Assembly: GCA_029844215.1 (NCBI GenBank)
Contig: CM056733.1
Span: 15,621,501 to 15,685,500, forward strand
Source of the DNA: Przewalskia tangutica
Taxonomy: Eukaryota > Streptophyta > Magnoliopsida > Solanales > Solanaceae
Direction: 5' to 3'
Length of the DNA: 64,000 bases
Numbering within the stretch: the first letter of the stretch is position 1; every line of letters starts with the position of its first letter. Shown here in pieces: positions 1 through 11,521 of the stretch. The notes beneath the pieces are model-generated. The model made no database searches, had not been told where the DNA came from, and saw only the letters and a program-made list of their open reading frames with translations. A program made the translations under genes and the position numbers.

Positions 1-2554
1 CCCATTTGTTCTTCATTGGAGGGAACCGAAAATTTTAATTGATCTTGCATATCATCTATTCGTTCTTCGTTTTAGAATTCTTGCGTTTAAGCTTTGTTTT
101 CTTCATTCGCACCCACATACATATTCTTCGAGTAGAATCGACGGGTCGAAACGCGCCTCGGTTCGCTGCCCGAAGAAGGTAACCTACTTTCTTTCTAATA
201 ATCTTTCTATTTAAATTCACAAGTATGCAATCTATATGATATGTTTGTGTGCTTATTAAACGTATCTTAGTTCAAATTAATTATTGTTTGAGCTCGTTAA
301 ATTGGTTATTAATCATGGTCAGTTAGTTTAAGTTTTGTTTATGTGTTAGGTTCATTGTTAAACCTATATAATTGAAACTTGTCTGTTGTTTATGGTTATT
401 AATTTAGAACCAGTTGGCTGAATAAACTAATAAAAGTGTCGCTGTAATAGTCCAAGAAATATGTTTAGCCCTTTGAAGAAGCTGTGTTTAGTCAATGAGT
501 ACTCCTTTGTGTTTGCAGTGTCATTCAACATTGTTTTGAAGCCCAAAATAAGCTGTTAAAGTGTTGTGGTGTAACGATTAGTCCATGTTTAAACTAAAAT
601 GACCTGTTGATATTTGTTGAGTAGTCTATTGATATGTTTAATCTAGGTAACCCGATTTAGTAAGAAAATGCTGGATAAAGTCACTTAATAATCTTTCAAT
701 TGATGTGTGTCTTTGTTTTGATATAGAATACTTTCATACTCATCCTAAGGCCCCCTCCCCCCAAATGACTTAAAGGTGGAAGATTTGTTTTAACTTTAAC
801 AAGTTCTGTGTATTTAATATTTAGATGAATATGATATTTGGTTTGGATATCTAAATGCTCTCTGTCTTGAAAATGAACATAGATATTGGTTGTTTTACTC
901 GTTGTAATGAAGATATAGGCCGAACATGATATGAAATGACTTTTGAACGACTTAGAAGAAGCCTATGAATTCTAGGTCGATTAAGTCGTTACACCTAAAT
1001 TTTGAAACTGTGGTGCATTTAAAAGACCATTTTTTGGGACTGGTTTTGGCCCCTTTTTGGCTACTAATTTCAACCATTTTCTGGACTGATTTTGGGCCAT
1101 TTTTGCTACTGATTTATTGGCCCTTTTCTGTCAGACTGGTTTTTGCCATTTTGCTGCTGATTTTGGATTATTTTGCTACTGATTTTTGGCCCTTTTCTGT
1201 CGGACTGATTTTGGGCCATTTTGCTACTGATTTTGGCCTCTTTAGTCTTGGTTTTGGGCCGATGCAGATTTTGGCCTCGCTTTATTGCTTTTTGGCCGCT
1301 TTAGGTCGTTGTTCTACTTTGTTGCTGGTTTTTCTCGCTATTCTGACCGTTTTTTGGCTATTTTTTCGATCGATTTTCCGTTACTTTGTCACTAAGTTTT
1401 GACTATTTATCTATTATTTGGCGAAGTTTATAACATATACTAATCCTTTTCTTTTACATGACTTGCATCGAGCGTGAAGAGTCTCATACGAGACTCATCA
1501 TGACTTTGTCAAGCAAAGGATTTACATCCACACTTCTCGCATTCTTCGGTCTCTAACCTTAAAATAAATAGGGCGGAATAATATCTTCACCTGCCCTAGT
1601 CATTTTATCTCCTTTCTTTAACTCCGTCACTTTACTTTTATTTGTATTTTTGTTACCTAACCTTATACAATTATTGAAAATGCTTAGAATAGTTAGACCT
1701 AGAACTATTAAGGGCGGGTAGTTAAATAATAAAAGGTGTCGCTAGTTTAATCTATCTTTAGGCCGTTATGCGTTTTCAAAACTTTCTAAAATAACTTAGC
1801 CTTTCATTGATATTATAGAAATAAATGAGTTCCAAATTCTTATTAAAAATAACAAATCTTTTTTATAACAAAGATCTATTTTCTTATTACCAGGTGCAAT
1901 AGAGGAAAATCTTTCTACCCATTTGTATACCCTTTATAAAGATTAAAATTTACATATAATACGTACTTTTAGTAAACCATCTTTTATTATCTTGCATTTT
2001 TTATGATAAACCTCATGCAATTGCTTTGTTCAAATAGAATATTTTTCTTGCATTTTTATAAATAAACTTCATGCAATTCCATGGAAACTATATATACATA
2101 CATATCTTTTAAATAATTATTTGCAAACATCTTTTTAACTCATGTTCTCCTAAATATGCATTTTAAATAATTAACCCTAGGTTTGAACGGACAACCGCAA
2201 GTTAGCGGATCCTTTAGGGTGCCTAACCCCTTCCCTTTAGGATAATAAAGAACCCTTACCCGGAATCTCACATAAGTTTTGCACATCATAAAAAAGGAGT
2301 TAGTGTTGACTTTAACCTAGTTGACATTTAGGTGTCCTAGTTCACCCAAACTAATTAGGTGGCGACTCCGCGAACCCTTTAGCATTTAGCACTTAGCACC
2401 TTTTACTTTTAAACTTTAGCATTTAGCACCTTAACATTTTAGCACTCTTTAGCATTTTGGCACTTTTTTTTTTTTTTTTTTTTTAATTTTCTAACCTTTT
2501 TATTTAAGCAGGGTTCGCTAGAAAAAAATGTCGCGGTCAAAAATGGGCGTGACA
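1..2554 (+). repeat. 5' LTR of element A (right-hand part)
   Basis: Nearly the same as 20410-22991 of the 3' LTR and as 40925-43511. It ends TGACA directly before the primer site. It differs from both other copies by an uninterrupted T run near 2463-2484, where they read TTTATTTTTATTTT. Non-coding; the open frame at 965-1402 is low-complexity LTR sequence. Confidence 0.9.
1031..1400 (+). repeat. Degenerate minisatellite inside the LTR
   Basis: Runs of TTTTGGCC, CTACTGATTTTGG and TTTTGGGCC recur every 30 to 40 bases. The same block lies at about 21431-21800 and 41952-42330, with a different number and arrangement of units in each copy. Confidence 0.7.
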
Positions 2555-2558
2555 GAAA

Positions 2559-2579
2559 TGACGACTCCACTGGGGAATC
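2559..2579 (+). promoter_or_regulatory. Primer binding site of element A, tRNA-Arg type
   Basis: TGACGACTCCACTGGGGA resembles TGGCGACTCCGCTGGGGA, which I derive as the complement of a plant tRNA-Arg(ACG) 3' end with CCA, with two differences in that stretch. It lies four bases after the LTR end. Arg priming is typical of the Ogre/Tat group. Confidence 0.7.
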
Positions 2580-3390
2580 TAAGGCTCTTAACCACAACAG
2601 ATCTAGGGTTATTATTTGACATTATTTTTGCATTTTAAATTTTTGCGTACTGTATTTTGTTTGTTTAATTGCTATTTGCTTTACTGCTTTCCTTAAACTG
2701 GCATTCCGCTCATATTTCTTCCACTCTGGAAAATTCACACAATCACACACTACATGCGAGGTGCGCTTGGTGCATCAGCAAAATTCTTTCTTCAAAACCC
2801 AAATTTAGGAGAGTTGATAATATACGTGGAGTGTTCGGTCTAACCGGTGGCCGCGTAGCCTTCTCGCTCGAGTTGTCCGCTCGGGAACCTTGCGTCTAGA
2901 AAAGCCAAATCTTAGCAACTCAGGATAGAGCTATACCACCCTTCATTTTAAGGCATGCATGCATTTACCTTAGGTGGGTCGGTCCTTGGTACCGACGCCA
3001 CAATTAGGAAGACACCAAAATTGTCAACGGGTTTCTCAACCCAACGACCAACCAGCATATTATGTGTAGCGTGACAATGATAGACAAATCCAAGCCTAAT
3101 CATGACATGCTGAAATTGGAAAAAGTGCACCGTCATTTGGTCGCCATTTCCAACAAAAGCATTACAGTTGGACGGCTTGAACAAATCCATCATGACCTCG
3201 CATATGTGACGTTTAGGCTTACCTCTGGCATAAAGAGGTCCCCCTGCATGTTAGGAAACGTTTGAAGGTGCTATGTGCAATATATCTGCTACATACCTGC
3301 AAATTATGTGCTTTATGCTAACACCGTTTGTTGCATTTCTTTAGAAGGATTTGTTACTCCCCCCAAAAGGTCGGTTCGTATTTGATTCAA
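2580..3390 (+). other. Untranslated leader of element A
   Basis: No long reading frame. Autonomous Ogre elements usually carry an extra ORF upstream of gag; none is seen here, so it is absent or lost. The short frames on both strands have no family resemblance. Confidence 0.5.
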
Positions 3391-4172
3391 CAATGTCGGA
3401 GCATCCACACTTTACCAGGTCCAAGGCACGAAATGATGATATGACTGGCTCGGGGGCGTCTGAGCCAAATGGTTTGGGAATTATTCCTGTCAGCGAAACA
3501 GAGCCTTCGGAAGGGAGAAATGTCACCAGTCAAGAAGAATGTATTGCACAACTGCTACAACAAATTGCTGATATGCAGGTTGAGATGGAGAGGCTACGGA
3601 ATCTGACCAACCTATCCATTAGTTTGAATACCCCTATGCCAGAGCAAAGGGCCACTACCTCACAAACCATCCCAGATCGACCTCCACCACCACATGTCTC
3701 CCAGAACTCCCCGCAAAGACTACCGGTTACCGATCAAACTGCCCCTCACCCAGCCAATCCTCAACCCCACCTTCAAAATGATCCTCCTACTACCCATGTA
3801 CCTCAGCCCCCGCCTACTTACTTCACCACAATCAGCCCTAATCGCCAGGCCAACCAATACCCACGCACCATATCCATTACCAGCCCCAGCAAACAACCCA
3901 GACAACTAACTTACACAACAGAAACCCAGCCTTTTACCGTCCCCGTGCTTCACCAAGAAGTGGATCATTATGAAGAAATGGAGAGGGAAGTCCGAGCCAA
4001 AATGGACGAGGACGTGGCCAAAGAAATTCATAGTTTGAAAGAAGCAGTTCGGGGCATGCGATCGGATAAAGGTCACGAAGGACTAGACTACGAGGATCTT
4101 TGCATGCATCCAGACGTGGAGCTGCCTGTGGGGTACAAGGTGCCGAAGTTTGATCTATTTGATGGGAAAGGG
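3391..4172 (+). pseudogene. gag: Element A gag, N-terminal part, cut by N1
   Basis: Gag is the structural polyprotein of the retrotransposon particle. I choose the ATG at 3391 (MSEHPHFTRSK); the open frame extends upstream to 3351. The protein has a Gln/Glu-rich helical segment (QLLQQIADMQVEMERLR), then a Pro/Thr/Gln-rich linker, then LCMHPDVELPVGYKVPKFDLFDGKG. That last stretch matches the usual start of the Tat capsid domain, where a GxG-P-xxHL motif should follow. At that point the N1 LTR begins, and the apparent frame runs on into N1 until 4322. The capsid resumes at 13956. Confidence 0.85.
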
Positions 4173-6675
4173 TGTTATACCCCGTATTTCTGGAGTATGT
4201 ACGTGAGGACGTACGTACAAAAGTGTAGCCTTAAAAGTTTAGGCCTAGGACGTTTTTTTGGGCACAACCCACACAAGGAATCGTTTTCCGACGAAACGTT
4301 TTACACGACTCGCGTAGGGTAAATTCCGGCTATGTCATTTCTAATTTTTGCGGATTTTTCCGAGCGACGGAACCCTTTTTGACCAACGAGAGGGTGACAC
4401 TTGTCACCCTCAAGTGGACGGCCAAGTGGCCTTTTGCCTTGGGCGGTTGTGAGGCTTTTGGGGCTTAGAACATGGACCTTTGTTTGTGGAGTGATTTGAG
4501 GAGTAGGTTAGGGGGCACTTGGGCAAATCTTGGCCCTCCACTTGCCCCCCACTTGGCTTGATCTTGGCCATTGGTTGGCCATGTCTTAGCCTATAAATAC
4601 CCCTCTCTTTGAAGACTTATTCATCAAAAATTTCCAAGTCTAAATCCTCCTTCCCCCCCTTGTGAGCCATCGTCCTAAGCCTCACCACCCCCCCCCCTTT
4701 TTAGAAGCCTTGGCCGAATACCCCCTTTTTAGAAGCCTTGGCCGAATACCCCCCCCTAGCCCTAGCCGAAACACTACCCCCTCCCTTGGTAGAAAAGTTG
4801 TCTTCTAGTATTGTTATAATGCCCAAAATACCCTAGCCCAAATCCCTTAGTCCTTAGTAGAAGTTGTGAAGAACTTCTAAGGTTTCTTGAGCTACTGAGC
4901 GCATAACTTAGAGCTAAACCTTGCTCAGCGACTTTATCTAGGATATTATTGGGCTTACCGAGGTAACAAATCCTAACCCTCTTTTGAATAAGAGAATACT
5001 TACTTGTAATATTAGAATAAGTATTAAATACTTAGAAGAATATCACGAATAGAATTGAACTGCTACCACAGTAGAGGGTTTAAAAGAAGAATAATCAAAC
5101 TGCACTTACATAGACTGTTTTACATGAGACTTGAGTAGCTCACCGGTAGGGAAGCACGCCCAATTTTCCGTAGGATATAGAACCCTCTGCTTAGAATCAC
5201 ATACAAAGTAGTCTCAACGTTGTTAGACGTGTCTGACTATTATAGGCTGATTCTCTGCGCGCGACATATTCAACTTGGCAGGCGGTTTTCGCTGAGAAGG
5301 TATGTGATTCTTCCTAAAGCATGATATTTTACAATATATATATAGTACGGTAGACGTACATATGTTAATCGAATAATAACTACGCAATGTCTTTTGACTT
5401 AAGCCTGAATAATACTTACGGCAATGCCTCACGGCTTAAGCCTGAATAACACTTACGGCAATGCCTCACGGCTTAAGCCTGAATAATAAAGATCTGAAAG
5501 CATTTCATAAGAATACTGAATCATTTTTAACAGAAGAGAACTAACTGGTTTTTAAAACAGAAGCTTAAGAGTTATACTAGCTTTATGGGAAGTTAAGTAT
5601 AACCACTTAAGATTGATAAAAGAAACAAGTTTGCCTATGTGTTTATAACAGACTTATGTTGAATTGTGAAAAAGAATAATAAGATGGTTTGATAAGTAGA
5701 CGTGATATGATTCTATGTGTGTTAGTATCTTGTAACGTTTGTATAAGAGAGTATCCTTGTCAGGCTTATGTTGTTTAAAGATAAGTCGTTATGTTAGTGT
5801 ACTATCACTCACCTCGAGATGATACCGAGGTTAAGTCGCCTCCGACGCGGGTAGACTCAGCGATGCAGGACCATGATTCGAGAATACCTCACGCGGGTCC
5901 AGGGGCCTATGCGAGCTACGAGAGTTCCAGTTAGTATGCGGGTTATGCCTCACGCGGCATGTGGCCACGCGACAACGAGTCCAGACAATGCCGAGGAGTA
6001 GCTACCCTCGACGCGGGTTATACCTCACGCGGGCCCACGTGAGTGGCCTATGCGGACTCGAGTCCGAGATTAGGCTTGCAAATGATGATGTGGGCGAGTG
6101 GCCCTGCTTTCGATCATTCGCAGCCTAGACAAAACCTATTACGATTACCTATTGTTGCTCTTGTTTGTGATGTACTACGTGCGGTTTCTTGGTTGTTTCA
6201 CACATAATTGTAAACCGGTTTTAAAATGATATGTTTTCATTTAAGTACTTTACGATTTGCATACTTAGTACTGTTATCGACTCTTCGGCCGCTGCGTCAC
6301 GCCAGTGGCAAAGCGGCAGTGCTATATCCTCATACTTAGGATCTCTTTGCATTGGTGTCGGGAGCTCCATCTTCTCCGGAGGCTCTACTTTTTGGTATGA
6401 TCTCCCTGTTGTAGATAGTTTGTACAGTCAGGGTATGGCGGGGCCCTGTCCCGCCATAGTTGTATATTTCCTTAGAGGTCTGTAGTCATGTTGTACAGTG
6501 TCGGATGTAACTGCTAAACCTGGTTTGTATATATATGCCGAAAGGCGACGGTTGTTCACATAAACTGTGTCTTATTTTATAAATAGTTTCATGTCTTGTT
6601 TTATATTTCCACGACACTCGATGTATGACTACTGGGTGCCTTGAGGCACTACCACGCCCCGAATGGGTCGTGACA
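4173..6675 (+). repeat. 5' LTR of N1
   Basis: Aligns end to end with 11522-13955. It contains a near-duplicate GAAGCCTTGGCCGAATAC block around 4700-4750 and triplicated CTTAAGCCTGAATAA units at about 5400-5490. A short palindrome ATGGCGGG...CCCGCCAT lies at 6435-6457 close to the 3' end. Open frames in it have no recognisable product. Confidence 0.9.
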
Positions 6676-6679
6676 AAAG

Positions 6680-6691
6680 TGGTATCGAGCG
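6680..6691 (+). promoter_or_regulatory. Primer binding site of N1, initiator tRNA-Met type
   Basis: TGGTATCGAGCG four bases after the LTR. The usual plant initiator-Met primer site reads TGGTATCAGAGC. The missing AG fits the CAG-to-CG pattern seen throughout the window. Confidence 0.75.
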
Positions 6692-6877
6692 ATTAATCTC
6701 GGAAAGTGTCTACGCACCGTATCTAGTAGAGTCTTGATTATCGTGTGTTGTGCACCACACCAATAATCGTGAGGCAATAGGATATTTAGGATTGGTTTCC
6801 ATTCTTCTCATTCCGAGATCGTGCTTTAGAGTCGTTATAGGTTGGACCTCTAACGTATTCCTTTCCCCGTAATGCTT

Positions 6878-8330
6878 ATGCCTCCACGTAAGGCAACCCG
6901 AGCCCGTAGCGGCAAGGCAGCCGAGGAGCCGCTAGCGAGACACCCAGAGTCACGAGGGCTCGTGCCTGGGCCTATACCGAGACGGCGAGTTCTATGACGC
7001 CGCCAAACCAAAGACAGACACAAGCACTCCACACCTCCGCCCCACACCGCTGAGGAGTTGGGTACAAGGAGATAGCCCACTATCACAAAGTTGTGGCCCG
7101 ACACGAGAGAGGTCGACGCGCAGCCTGGCCAGCTCAGCCTCGCCGCACTGGTGCACCCGAGGCGTATAGTTTGAGACTACGAGATTTCTTGAGTTGTAGC
7201 CCGCCGTAGTTTTACTGGTCGAGGCCGAGGATGATCCGCAGGAGTTCATCCGCACCACTGAGAATCATGAGGTGATCAAGGCCTCTGAGACGAGTCCGTG
7301 ACCTTTGTTCGCATCGGCCGCGTGATACCGCAATCGATTGGTTTGATTCATGGAGTTATCCCGGGAGAGCACGCCGTCCCAGCCTACTGGGATGAGTTCT
7401 CGAGGCTTTCTCACTACTTCTTGCCTCCACAGATGGCGAGGGCGCTGGCCGATAGATTTTTACCATCGAGGCGCAGAGGACGACCGTTAGGGAGTACAAT
7501 GTCGAGTTTGATTCTTTGGCTCGATATGTCCCAAAGATTGTAGCAGATATGGAGGATAGGTGCACCGCCACGCCACCGGGCTAGATGATTACATGGCCGA
7601 GTCATGTGCGGGTGTTTTCTTACCGGTATGGACATTACCCGCACGCAGCTCACGCTCGATGCGGCGAACGCAGAGGTCGACGACGACAGAAGCAGCAGGT
7701 TAAGGCGCCAGACGAGGGTCTTCCGTGGCTATCGTGGTGGGCGCCTCGCAGCGGCCAGATTTGCACCACGCCGGCTCGAGCACTCTGCACCGCCCTCAAG
7801 ACCCAGAGTATTCGAGGGCGCATCGGGCCCTGTGGCTTCAGACGCCCGTAGTAGCGAGGTATCGCCGACGGACCACCCCAGTGTGGCCGACGCAGATCCC
7901 ATTACGGAAGTGTGGTAATGCTTTTTGGATCTTGCTACGATTGTAGCGGCAGGTCATTTCGCGAGGATCCGACCGGGGCGTGCGGTAGGGCTCACCTTCG
8001 TTCGCTGCCGCCATCATCTCCTACGATTACTCGCCCGAGGGCAAGGTACTCGGGTCGCCAGGTCGCGGCAGAGGTCGTGGCTCGTCCCAGCTCTAGCGGT
8101 CCTCGTAACCGCATTTATGCTTTGTCCACCGACAGATCGTGAGGCCTCACCGATGTCGCCGTGTACCTTATCGGGCCGGGTTTGATGTGTATGCTTTGAT
8201 AGATCCGGTTCTACTGCCCTATATATCTCCCTCGTTGCTAGTAGGATAGGGATGAGCACGAGTCCATAGACCCTTTCGAGGTAGCTACGCCAGATGGTGA
8301 TTCGGTGGTAGCTCGGCGTATATAAAGCTT
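6878..8330 (+). pseudogene. gag: N1 gag remnant
   Basis: The ATG at 6878 opens with MPPRKATRAR, a common start of Tekay/Del gag proteins. Downstream, capsid-like pieces occur in changing frames, for example VIPGEHAVPAYWDEFSRL and LSHYFLPP near 7340-7430, and then Arg/Gly-rich sequence up to about 8150. Frame changes occur every 50 to 150 bases, so no single open frame represents gag. The many short frames on both strands here are artefacts of that. The family call rests on position and the N-terminus. Confidence 0.6.
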
Positions 8331-8334
8331 GTCT

Positions 8335-8440
8335 GTGACCATTTACGTCGTCGACCTAGCCGACTTGATAGAGTTGGAGATGATTGACTTCGACGTGATT
8401 ATGGGGATGGATTGGCTAGCTTCTGCTACGCCAATGTAGA
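8335..8440 (+). pseudogene. N1 aspartic protease, C-terminal remnant
   Basis: One frame reads ADLIELEMIDFDVIMGMDWLA, the standard C-terminal block of gypsy proteases (DxILGMDWL). The protease cleaves the Gag-Pol polyprotein. The catalytic DSGA-type triad upstream could not be seen in frame. The sequence leads into the region before RT. Confidence 0.75.
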
Positions 8441-8689
8441 CCGCAGAGAGAGAGTAGCAGTTCCGATTTCGGCGAGCGGTTGTTGAGTGGGAGGAGCACG
8501 GTATCGCCGGTAGGTTTATTTCCTACCTCAAGGCTAGGAAGATGGTGCGAAGGTATATCTACCATCTCGTCGGGTGTTTGATACTGAAGGCTGCGTACCA
8601 GATTTTCGACAGCCTGAGTCACGAGTTCCCGCACGCGTGTTTCGGATGACCTCCCGTATCCTCCCGAGAGAGATCGAGTTTTGTATAGA

Positions 8690-9440
8690 TGTGTTGCGGA
8701 TACTGCCTATTTCCATTCCGCCATACGTAATGGCACCGCCGAGTTGAGGAGTGAAGGACCAGCCGAGGATTTGGAGAAGCGGTTTTATCGACCTAGTGTT
8801 TCTCCCTCGGGCGCCAGATTGTTCGTAAAGAAGAAGGACGACGCCGCGCACGTGTGTGTTGACTACGGTGAACAAGGTGACCATTAAGAACAGTACCCTT
8901 CCCGTGATTGATGACTTGTTCGACCAGTTGCGAGGCGCGAGATGTTTCTCCAAGATTGATCCGCGATCGGGCTATCATCGTTCGTGTCGAGAGGTGGATG
9001 TCCCTAGGATCGCATTCCGGACCAGACGCATTATGAGTTCGTGGTCATGTCTTTTGGTTGACCAATGCTCCGCAGTATTCATGGATTTGATGAACCGAGT
9101 GTTCAAACCATTTTGGACACGTTTGTGATAGTGTTCATTGATGATATCTTGGTTTATTCTCGCCAGAGCGCGAGCACGCGAGCATTTCGGCGACCGTGGC
9201 CGGCGCTTCTCAGACCAGCCAGTTACGCCAAGTTTTCCAAATGTGAGTTTTGCTGACTTCGATGGCGTTTCTTGGGCATATTGTCGGGCCGATGTCATTC
9301 GAGTGGATACGCCAAGATCGAAGCGATCGAGACTTGGCCGAGACCTACTACCCGGCGCAGGTTCGCAGCTCGGGCCTCGCAGTTATTATCGGTTCGTGGA
9401 GAAGTTTGCTTCTATCTCGCACCATTGACTAGGTGACTCG
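8690..9440 (+). pseudogene. N1 reverse transcriptase, multiply frameshifted
   Basis: RT copies the element RNA into DNA. Pieces in order across changing frames: YRPSVSPSGA and LFVKKKD near 8790-8840, VTIKNSTLPVIDDLFDQLRG near 8875-8935, CFSKIDPRSGYH near 8944, VDVPRIAFRTR near 8995, FMDLMNRVF near 9080, and the catalytic box FVIVFIDDILVYSR at about 9123-9163 with intact YxDD-type FIDD. AFLGHIVG follows near 9265 and VEKFASISH near 9395. The order and motifs are unmistakably Ty3/gypsy chromovirus. At least six frame changes are needed, several at CAG/CTG contexts. Confidence 0.9.
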
Positions 9441-9539
9441 TAAGGCGCCAAGTTCCATGGATCGATGCTTGTGGAGCGTGGTTTCGATTCTTTGAAAGAG
9501 AGATCGACGACCGCCCCGTTCTTACTCTTCCGCAGGTCC

Positions 9540-9895
9540 AGACGGTTATGTTGTGTATTGTGATGCGTCTGCATCGGGTTGGGATGTGTTGATGCAGATG
9601 GCGAGTTATAGCATATGCATCCCGACACCAAGAAACACGAGGAACTACCCCACCCATGATTTGGAGTCGCACCGTGATTCACGCCAAGATCCGAGGCACT
9701 ATTTGTATGGGTTCACGTGGATATTTTTACGCACCACAAGAGCCTCCAAGATATCTTCAGCAGGAGCCGAACTTACGGCGAGACGGTGGTTAGAGTTGCT
9801 TAAGGATTACGATGTTGATATCCTGTACCACCCGGGAAGGCCAACGTTGTGCGTACGCCTTAGTCGTAGGTCGATGGGAGCCTATCGATGCGGCT
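9540..9895 (+). pseudogene. N1 RNase H remnant
   Basis: RNase H removes the RNA template during reverse transcription. VYCDASASGWDVLMQ near 9553 carries the first catalytic Asp region. NYPTHDLES is the second motif area, and the block with HYLYG, DVDILYHPG and LSRRSMG closes the domain up to 9890. It is frameshifted at least twice. Confidence 0.85.
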
Positions 9896-10109
9896 AGAGA
9901 AGGGACATGGTTCGTGATTTGCACCGCTTAGCGAGCCTTGGTGTCCGCTTGATTGATTCCGATAGCGGTGGGGTTAGAGTTCGTGAGGTTGCCGAGTCTT
10001 CCATCGCCGGCGAGTGAAGAGGCAACAGCTCGAGGATCCAGCTTTGATTCGATATCGCGATACAGCCTTCGTGAGGGCAAGGGTCCTGAGGTAGCACTGA
10101 TGGGTGCTA

Positions 10110-10830
10110 AGGTTTGAGGGCGATTGTGTGTTCCAGATGTTTCGTGACTTGGCAGAGGTTCTTGGGAAGCACACGGTAGCGTTACTTATCCATCCGGTCG
10201 ACCAAGATGTACCACGACCTTAGATCCGTATTGGTGGGATGGCTTGAAGAGGACGCTGCGAGTTCGTAGCTCAATGTCCGTGTTGTCGAGTGAAGGTAGA
10301 GCACCGTGAGGCCCGGTGGTTTGTTCTGCATTTATCGAGATCCCGACCGAAGTGGGAGGTAATCAACATGGACTTCATCACGGGATTACCTCGCACTCGG
10401 AGAGACATGATTCTATATGGGTTATCGTCGACAGTGACGAAATCAGCCCACTTTCTTCCCGCCGACGACTTTTTCTACCGAGGATTATGCCGACTTTACA
10501 TCCGAGAGATTGTCGATCGCATGGAGTCCCTACTTCGATCATATCGCATGTGGAGCCCGCCACGCTAACTTCGAGGTCATTCCGAGGGGTTTAGGGACGC
10601 AGTGAGCCCGATCGCATTTCATCCACGCATTGCACGACAGCAGAGCGCACTATCCGCACTTCGAGGATATGCCGCGAGCCCGTGTTATTGACTTCAGTGG
10701 TAGTTGGGAGGATCATTTGCCTCTAGTTGAGTTCGCGATAATAATAGCTACCACCCAAAGATTCGGATGGCGCCATGAGGCCTTGTATGGGAGGAAGTGC
10801 AGACGCCTATAGGTTGGTTCGATGTGGGTG
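10110..10830 (+). pseudogene. N1 integrase remnant
   Basis: Integrase inserts the DNA copy into the chromosome. A zinc-binding (HHCC) region is suggested by STKMYHDL-like sequence near 10200. The core begins with WEVINMDFITGLPRTRR at 10349-10400, whose Asp is the first catalytic residue. KSAHFLPAD follows, then fragments around 10500-10800 (LPLVEFA, EALYGRKCR) that close the core. It is broken by small indels, so no full catalytic triad lies in one frame. Confidence 0.85.
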
Positions 10831-10959
10831 AGTGCGGCTAGTGGGACCAGATTTGGTGCAGCAGTGATGGATAAGTGCGGCTTATCCGAGAGCGGCTATC
10901 GACATTTCGAGTCGGCGTAAGTCGATGCAGATCATCGTCGTCGGCATCTTGAGTTCGAG

Positions 10960-11345
10960 GTTCATGATTGGGTTTTCCTAAAGGTGTCACCCATGGCGGT
11001 GTGATGCGATTCGGAAGAAGGAAACTCACCAAGGTACATCGGGCCGCTTCGTATTGTCCGCAGGTAGGCAAGGTTGCCTATGAGTTGGATCCGCCGTCCG
11101 ATCCGAGGCGCAGATCCGGTTTTTCACGATCTATGCCGAGAAGATGTATCGGACCCATCTAGTGGTACACCCGATTGACGATGTCCAGTGACCGGAGGGT
11201 TATCGTATGAGGAGATTCCCATAGCGATAATCGATCGTCGTTAAGCGCCCGCGACGGGACGGGCTTCCACAAAGTCTTGTGGCGGAACGAGCTCGTGGAG
11301 AGATGACGTGGGAAGTCGAGGAGGACATGAGGCGTAAGTATCCTC
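10960..11345 (+). pseudogene. N1 integrase C-terminus / chromodomain-like tail
   Basis: Pieces such as GFPKGVTHGGVMRFGRR and KVAYELDPPSD, and later TWEVEEDMRRKYPHLF at about 11306-11353, match the GPY/F-like region and tail found at the end of chromovirus pol. Such tails are thought to guide insertion to heterochromatin. They support assignment to the Tekay/Del group. The region is frameshifted. Confidence 0.75.
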
Positions 11346-11507
11346 ACCTATTTTCCACACCTCCGTGTAATTCACTTTCCTACTTGTAAATCTTCATTAT
11401 CGCTATGCCTAAGTATTGTTCTGGCCGCGTGTGTGGCATTTGCAATCGCTTAAGTTATGAAGAACCTTATCGATAATCGTTTTGGGAAGGAACATTCGAC
11501 GAATGTT

Positions 11508-11521
11508 TCTAAGGAGGAGAA
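11508..11521 (+). promoter_or_regulatory. Polypurine tract of N1
   Basis: TAAGGAGGAGAA lies directly before the 3' LTR start; plus-strand synthesis begins here in this group. Confidence 0.75.

Noticed and set aside
965..1402. 145-residue hydrophobic frame in the LTR (also 21411, 21518, 41932)
   Set aside because: Leu/Phe/Trp-rich translation of the TTTTGGCC minisatellite; the frame is not kept among LTR copies.
7585..8185. Overlapping 70-104-residue frames in N1
   Set aside because: Shadows of a GC-rich, frameshifted gag; no frame is better supported than the others.
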